Part shown: positions 58,570-64,000 of the stretch, piece by piece
How positions within the stretch are numbered: position 1 is the first letter of the stretch
Layout of the letters: each line of letters begins with the position of its first letter
From: Galaxea fascicularis
Lineage: Eukaryota > Cnidaria > Anthozoa > Scleractinia > Euphylliidae
Reading direction: 5' to 3'
Assembly: GCA_948470475.1 (NCBI GenBank)
Contig: OX419344.1
Location: 23,476,225 to 23,540,224 of the forward strand
Length of the DNA stretch: 64,000 nucleotides
The notes under the pieces: generated by a model
What the model was told of the DNA's origin: nothing
Database searches by the model: none
Seen by the model: the letters and a program-made list of their open reading frames with translations, nothing else
Translations under genes and position numbers: made by a program

Positions 58570-60688
58570 GTTACATCTGACGGATAATATTTATACACCT
58601 TCCTCGGATTGGGGAAGAATTATTCAACTACACTGGCGTAACTATTTAAAAGTTGAAATCAACTTCTTCTCCAAGGTAGGCTACACGAGGCTACAGAGCT
58701 CAGAAATCAAGTGTATCACAATCACGATGCAAACAAAGTCTGCAACTCATGTCTCCGGTTTAATCATTGCTCTGTAAATTAAAACATGAAAAACACTAAC
58801 TACATTTAACACTGTACACCAAAACCACAACAACAGAGACTGACACAAAAACGTTAAAATTCGTACAACATTTAAACACACTCAAGCTTACTGCATTGAA
58901 ACTAGAATTCATCGCTAGTCGGTTGCACTTTTTTCGTCATTATGCTTTAAATAAAGCACTCAGATTTGACTAAGAAATTTTGTTCATCAGCCTGTCAAGG
59001 AAAAAGGGAGGATATAAAAGAAATGAACTGATATTGAAACATACTTCAATGAATCAAACTCACCGCCATCTTGGCCGCCTCGCAAAGATTATGCTCGATC
59101 CAGTTCTAACGCGGAATATAGGTACACGTGACCACAACCTTAATCTAATCAGCTAATTAATCATGCGTGTCCTTATTGTCTATTCCTTTGGAAATTTAAT
59201 GCAAAAAATTGCCTTTACCATAAATACGAAAACTAAAATAAGGTGCCTCAAGAAGTTATGCGGTTACTATGGTAATTTACACGTCAAGAAAATGACCATT
59301 TCTTGCTCACCAATGATGTGGCATGTAAAAGTGTTCGATGCCATTGATATAATATCAACTGATAAACATGTGGGAGCATTAACATTAATCAAAGAGTTAG
59401 AAACTCCTCTTATGGTCTATATGAGCCACCTTAAATAAGAGAGAGGGTTATTCTGCGTCAACGAAATCTGAGCAGACTATAAATCCATGAAGGGAAATAT
59501 GTTTGTCTTTCACGCCCAGACGTATACTCCATTTCCGGCTTACAGTAGACAAAACACCTGAGGCAAAATGCCATTTTTAGTCAATTTGTTCAATATTTTG
59601 CAAATAAAAACAACATATGGACAGACATGCCCTGGAAGGAGGGAGATTGCGCAGCGCGAAGCACCGAGAGGAAAAAAATATATATTTTGATTTATCAGAG
59701 ATATTTATTTTTTCAACTGGCCTCTGGAGCTAGTGTAACATACCACACAACATCCTCAATTTGATAACTCAAGCTCTTGGTTTTGGGGCTCTTCTCAGGT
59801 GCTATGGTGTTTCGCAGTTTAAACCTAACAATACACCATGAAAATTCGTGCGTCGTAATAAAGATCTCTTATTTGCTAAGTTTGTTTTCAGCAGAACTGA
59901 GCAGCTGAGGATAACTGGACGTCATGATAAAATACCAATTAGATTGTTCTATTTTGACTTAATTGAGCCGAGGGTTGTTAAAATAAACCTGCTGCGCATG
60001 ATTCAAAGAACTAAAAACTTAGGTTGACCACATGTAATTTGCATCACCCTGAAAAATGTATGATCCAGTCCTCGCTCGGAATAGCGCTCCCAAGGCTTTT
60101 TGCCTGCTTTCAACATGGCGGCTTCACGCACGGTTGTCTTTGGCTACGTGCTTTTAAAAATAATGACCTTTCTTAACAAATCCTATATCAACCTTAATCC
60201 AGTTAATGGGTCTTACGTACCGTGAAACCATATCAGAATCCATTTCAGTCAAATTAATGAGCTAAAATTAAATACGCGCACCGTGCCCTACGCGCGAGTA
60301 GGTTTACGCGTGCGTGTAAGTTATTGAGACTCTCGCACATAATGCAATCACACGTGTCTCACTTTTTCTGTGATTTAATTGTAAAATATTCAAATTCCTT
60401 TTAGATACTTTCATGCTCACTATTTATAAATGATTGTTTTGAAGAAGCAGATTATTCACTGGGCAATGTGTGCGTCACTTGCGGCTTCTGGAAGACAAAG
60501 CACTCGGGGCAAAGTATACAGTTTTGTCCAATACAAGCTCTTTTTTCACTTTTTTGGTATGTTTTCAAGTTATGTCATCTCCAGACCCTTACTACGGTGT
60601 TTTCCGTTTTAATCCCAAACTTTATTGCTGCAATGTGATAAAAATCATTGATTTTGACCCTGGGTTTTGATATATAAATTTGTTTACA
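58570..60688. other. Intergenic stretch with two GC-rich ATGGCGG sites
   Basis: No gene is called. AAGATGGCG followed by GTGAGT (minus strand, 59069 downward) looks like a first coding exon of two codons plus a strong donor. An acceptor TTCCTTGACAG at 58992 would add about 13 codons before a stop. AACATGGCGGCTTCACGC (plus strand, 60115) is a similar promoter-like site. These suggest a promoter region, not a proven gene. Confidence 0.3.
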
Positions 60689-60910
60689 GCCGAACTTGGG
60701 TCCAGGTCAAACATGAGCCGAACCAAAGGCATAATCATGTTAATGTATATCAATGTTTAAGTCAGCCTCAATCTGTTTATTCTCATAATCTAGTCAAGTT
60801 CGGCTGAATTAAGTTCGACGTTTGACTCAACAGGCGAACTTAACTAATTTGGGCCGACCTAAACTATAATTAAGCTCGGCCCATGTGAAGTACGGCGTTT
60901 GACATGGACC
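60689..60910. repeat. Inverted-end repeat
   Basis: GCCGAACTTGGGTCCAGGTC AAACATGAGCCGAAC at the left; the right end CGGCGTTTGACATGGACC is its diverged inverse. Inner copies GTTCGGCTGAATTAAGTTCG and GGGCCGACC / GGTCGGCCC-like blocks occur. Non-coding. Confidence 0.5.
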
Positions 60911-62172
60911 TTAGCAGCTGAGATAACCGGCAACTTGTCAATTACCTCTCGTTGTAATGACACAATTAAATGGTTTCATTTATCTGTTATGACTAAAGGG
61001 ACTTTAACCTCCTCATTTTATCAAATATGTAAATTTCTAACTCACTGTGGCTCCAAGACCGAAATCGTTGAATACATGATTAATTTCATCTCTTCCATAA
61101 CAAGTACGGTCCCGAATGTTACCTTGATTTCAAGACAAATACTCGAACGATGACTTGCATTGTGGATATCGTACATATCACAAATGATTAATGATAATTA
61201 ACGGTTTTCGGCTTGGGTAGCAAACAAAGTTATTCTTTACGATTATTATTGCACAAACGATGGAATCCTTACAATAAGTAACGAGTACACATGTTAAGGG
61301 GGGATTGAAATAGGACTGGCTAATACCTCATAAATTTCAGGGACTGACACTTCGCACGACCCATCACGCTGCGTGTGAAAATGATCTAGCACTGTGTTAG
61401 CGTCCTCAAGCGTGACTCCTGCTCAAATTACTTCTTTTCCATTTTCACCGAGCGTGACTGAGCTGTTGTTATCGGTATGCAAATTCCGCACAAACAATTT
61501 CTGTATTGGCTGCATTGTCCAATCTTGCTTTCCTCTGAGGACCAACCCACGTAGATTGTACAACAAAGACGCGGAGAGCCTCGTCACATACTTGTGTTTC
61601 GCTGGTAGGTGTTGCTCGCGCAAGGAATACACAGAGAAATGTGATTGTCACTAAGTTGAGATCACCCTTAACAGGTATGCTTAACACGTTTCACTTCTCG
61701 TTTGTTTATATCGTTTCTGGATTCGTCTTTTGCTGAAGGCAATAACAGCAATTATCATAAGCATTCTTCTGGTATTGTCAGTTTACCTGGAGTCTTCAAC
61801 TGATGAACTGACGTAAATAAGGGTAAGAAAATTTCAGGAGAATCGAACGTGTTTACGAGGTTATCACTACCTTGTTCCGCGTGTTTATTCTGTGGTTAAA
61901 TTTGTGTTGACTCGTGGATTCTTTTGTTCGTTTACGTTTCGAATTATCGATCAATTGATCGAACAAACGATCGGTCTTGCCGTTCAGCATATAACACAAG
62001 CGTTTGTTAGCTCGTTCCTGTCAGTTTTATCAGTTATCGCGCGTGTACATACACAACCGTGGAACGCGAGCAATTTTTCGGCGAAATATTTGACATTACT
62101 TTCTGTGTTTTGTCTCATTTTGACAGTGTCATTTGTCTCGCCGACGTTTATACCACATTTGAATATTCCAAT
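60911..62172. other. Upstream flank of the terminal coiled-coil gene
   Basis: Open frames here lack family resemblance. The promoter and 5' UTR of the gene starting at 62173 are expected in the last few hundred bases; no TATA box stands out. Confidence 0.4.
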
Positions 62173-64000
62173 ATGTCGGATTCGGGTAATGCGGTTCCAC
62201 CGAAGGATGAACGTAGTGATTCGAGTGACGGTGAAGATGAATTCTACGACATCGATGTGAGCAAAGAGACAACAGATGTCGATTATGTTTCAAGGACATC
62301 TGACTCAACGACTAAGGAGGAAACAGTTAAATTTCAGGTCGAGATTCCGGCCAACGAAGATTTCAAGGATCGCTTCTTCGAAGCTCAAGATCGACTTGGC
62401 GAGCTTGAAGAGGAGTTGAGAAACACGCGCGAAAGGCTTAAGACCCTGGAAAATGCGTGCGAGAATACAGAGGAGAAAATTGGTGTACTGAAGAACGCGG
62501 CATTTTCCTATCACAGGACATTTTCAGAACATGAGGTAACATATAAAACGGTTGTGGAGGAAAACAGAGAATTGAAAATTACCATACAAAAGCTCCAGAC
62601 GACAATTCGCAAGATTAAACAGGAACGAGAGAAAGCGAATGAAATAAAGAGAACTATAAACGAACATCTTAAAGAACAGCTTGATGCAGCGACAAAGGAA
62701 AATGAAGAATTGGAGAAGCAGCTCGATGAATTGAGAGCCCTAAATTCCAATAATAAAGGTGCTGATTTAAAGCAAGAACTAGAGTCATTGAAACTCAAGT
62801 TCGATAGCATCCAGACAGAGAAGGTTCGACTGCAGAAAGACAAAGAAGAGCTACGGGATGAAATTAGCGATCTCGAGAAGAAGTTAAAGGACCTACGGAT
62901 TAAATTGTCGGCTGATGATGAAATTATCGAGGAGATGAAGAAGCAGATTCTGGATTTCCACTCGCAGATTGCTGAATCAGAAGACAGCTGTGATAGTAGT
63001 AGATCCCGAAACATCGAGCTGGAGAAAGAAATGTCAGTTCTTCGCGGGCTGATGACGGAGTTGGAGAGCAAATTAGAAGATGAGAAGGAGAGCAAAGAAG
63101 ACTTGATTCGTGAGGGGACCCAGCGGCTTGAAGTGCAAAACAAAAGGATCTCACAGCTGGAAATGAATTTAAAAGAAGTCTGTAAAGAAAAGGAGCTGCT
63201 GAACCTGCAGTTTGTGGACAGCAAGAACAAAGCTGAGAGAGACGTGAAGCACTGGACCAAGCAATTGAATGAGGCTCATGTCCGCGCGGAACTCTTTAAA
63301 AAGGAGGTTTCTGACAAAGAAAAGAAGCTTGTACAATTGAGAGTAGAGAACGAGGAGCTTAAAGGATTGCAAGACGATATTGCTGCGCTACAAAGACAAC
63401 TTAAAGACGCACAAGATCGTGAGATGAAGCGATTTGCAGATGAAATATCAGAAGATGAGCCTGATGGAGACAAACCTGATTCTGCGGATGACAATGAAGA
63501 TGTTTCTGATGATGAAGATGAACGGAGGAGACTGGAACAAGAAAACAAAGAGCTGAGGCAAGAAGTGGAGCAGTTAAGAGATGATGTGATTTCCTTGCAA
63601 AGCGAGCTTGCAGGTGAAAAGAAGAGATTAGAGCAAGAAAACAAAGAGCTGAAGCAAGAACTGGAGCAGTTAAGGGACGAGATAATTTCCTTGCAAAGCG
63701 AGCTTGCAGGTTATGTGCGAGAAGCAGAGAAAGCAAAGAGTCAGGAGGACAGTGGGGTTCAGCATCTCGTGGTTGTGCAGAGCGCGGCTCCACTGGCCCA
63801 GATTGAAGAAGATTTCAACGACAACGACAATGTTGGTGAAGAGCGTATTGTAGCTGTGGGAGAAGTGTCAAATCTTGGCGCCCTCCCAATAGAACCTACA
63901 GATTCCTGGTCCAGTCAGGACGGCTACGATAACTCCCAGATTCAAGAACTGGAAGAGCTTCTGGAACGCGTTAAAGCAGAGAAACAAAAACTGGAAGACT
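62173..64000 (+). CDS. Long acidic coiled-coil protein, 5' part (runs off the window)
   Basis: Opens with ATG in AATATGTCGGATTCG and stays open for 609 codons to the window edge without an intron or stop. Residues 1-45 are acidic and Ser-rich (SDSSDGEDEFYDIDVSKE). From about residue 55 it is almost pure heptad repeat, rich in Glu, Lys, Leu and Gln (RFFEAQDRLGELEEELRN, NEELEKQLDELRALN). An acidic break near 420-450 (DEPDGDKPDSADDNEDVSDD) is followed by a 32-residue tandem duplication at 453-516 (RLEQENKEL(R/K)QE(V/L)EQLRD). About 70 less helical residues follow before the coil resumes (IQELEELLERVKAEKQKL). No signal peptide or membrane segment. It resembles golgin, tropomyosin or centrosomal coils in composition only, so no family is assigned. 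Confidence 0.9.
   Translation, partial: MSDSGNAVPPKDERSDSSDGEDEFYDIDVSKETTDVDYVSRTSDSTTKEETVKFQVEIPANEDFKDRFFEAQDRLGELEEELRNTRERLKTLENACENTEEKIGVLKNAAFSYHRTFSEHEVTYKTVVEENRELKITIQKLQTTIRKIKQEREKANEIKRTINEHLKEQLDAATKENEELEKQLDELRALNSNNKGADLKQELESLKLKFDSIQTEKVRLQKDKEELRDEISDLEKKLKDLRIKLSADDEIIEEMKKQILDFHSQIAESEDSCDSSRSRNIELEKEMSVLRGLMTELESKLEDEKESKEDLIREGTQRLEVQNKRISQLEMNLKEVCKEKELLNLQFVDSKNKAERDVKHWTKQLNEAHVRAELFKKEVSDKEKKLVQLRVENEELKGLQDDIAALQRQLKDAQDREMKRFADEISEDEPDGDKPDSADDNEDVSDDEDERRRLEQENKELRQEVEQLRDDVISLQSELAGEKKRLEQENKELKQELEQLRDEIISLQSELAGYVREAEKAKSQEDSGVQHLVVVQSAAPLAQIEEDFNDNDNVGEERIVAVGEVSNLGALPIEPTDSWSSQDGYDNSQIQELEELLERVKAEKQKLED
63529..63720 (+). repeat. In-frame 96-bp tandem duplication
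   Basis: Units 63529-63624 and 63625-63720 are highly similar, each coding 32 residues from RLEQENKEL to ISLQSELAG. The period is not a multiple of seven residues, so the heptad register shifts between copies unless compensated. Confidence 0.85.

Noticed and set aside
62511..63260. 249-codon minus-strand frame rich in Ser, Phe and Leu
   Set aside because: Antisense shadow of the coiled-coil exon, which is open on the plus strand through the whole region.

Overview
The window is metazoan nuclear DNA. Genes are split by many short to medium GT-AG introns, and the spaces between them are AT-rich and filled with fold-back (MITE-like) elements, tRNA-derived repeats and degenerate tandem repeats. 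The recognisable proteins (DLG, MED4, TAF9, eL33/RPL35A) are universal animal genes. Their divergence from the human proteins, the intron density and the repeat style suggest an invertebrate, most likely an anthozoan cnidarian such as a stony coral. That assignment is inference; nothing here fixes the species. No bacterial operon, CRISPR array or virus-like coding region was seen.

Layout. (1) 628-5011, + strand: the last six coding exons of a DLG-type MAGUK scaffold (end of SH3, hook, guanylate-kinase domain, stop). (2) 5012-20184: about 15 kb without a convincing gene, holding a TA-flanked terminal-inverted-repeat element, tandem repeats, fold-backs and a 424-bp insertion with a 14-bp target duplication and a tRNA-like segment. 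(3) 20185-23007, - strand: complete eight-exon MED4. (4) 23086-25910, + strand: complete five-exon TAF9, head-to-head with MED4 across 78 bp. (5) 26997-29878, - strand: a two-exon, 844-residue coiled-coil protein, possibly TSNAXIP1-like. (6) 30297-32407, + strand: RPL35A (eL33), three coding exons. (7) 34838-56568, + strand: a gene I reconstruct as about 30 coding exons and 1,457 residues, including four microexons; I do not recognise the protein. (8) 56569-62172: repeats and weak hints of a small minus-strand gene. (9) 62173 to the end, + strand: the 5' part of an uninterrupted coding region for a very long acidic coiled coil.

MED4 (Mediator) and TAF9 (TFIID/SAGA) both serve RNA polymerase II initiation and share one short divergent promoter; both start codons lie in the same AAAATGGCGG context. 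A second divergent pair, the coiled-coil gene and RPL35A, is separated by 418 bp. Splice sites were placed by eye from consensus and phase. In every multi-exon model the exon phases join without a stop, which is the main internal support for the models.
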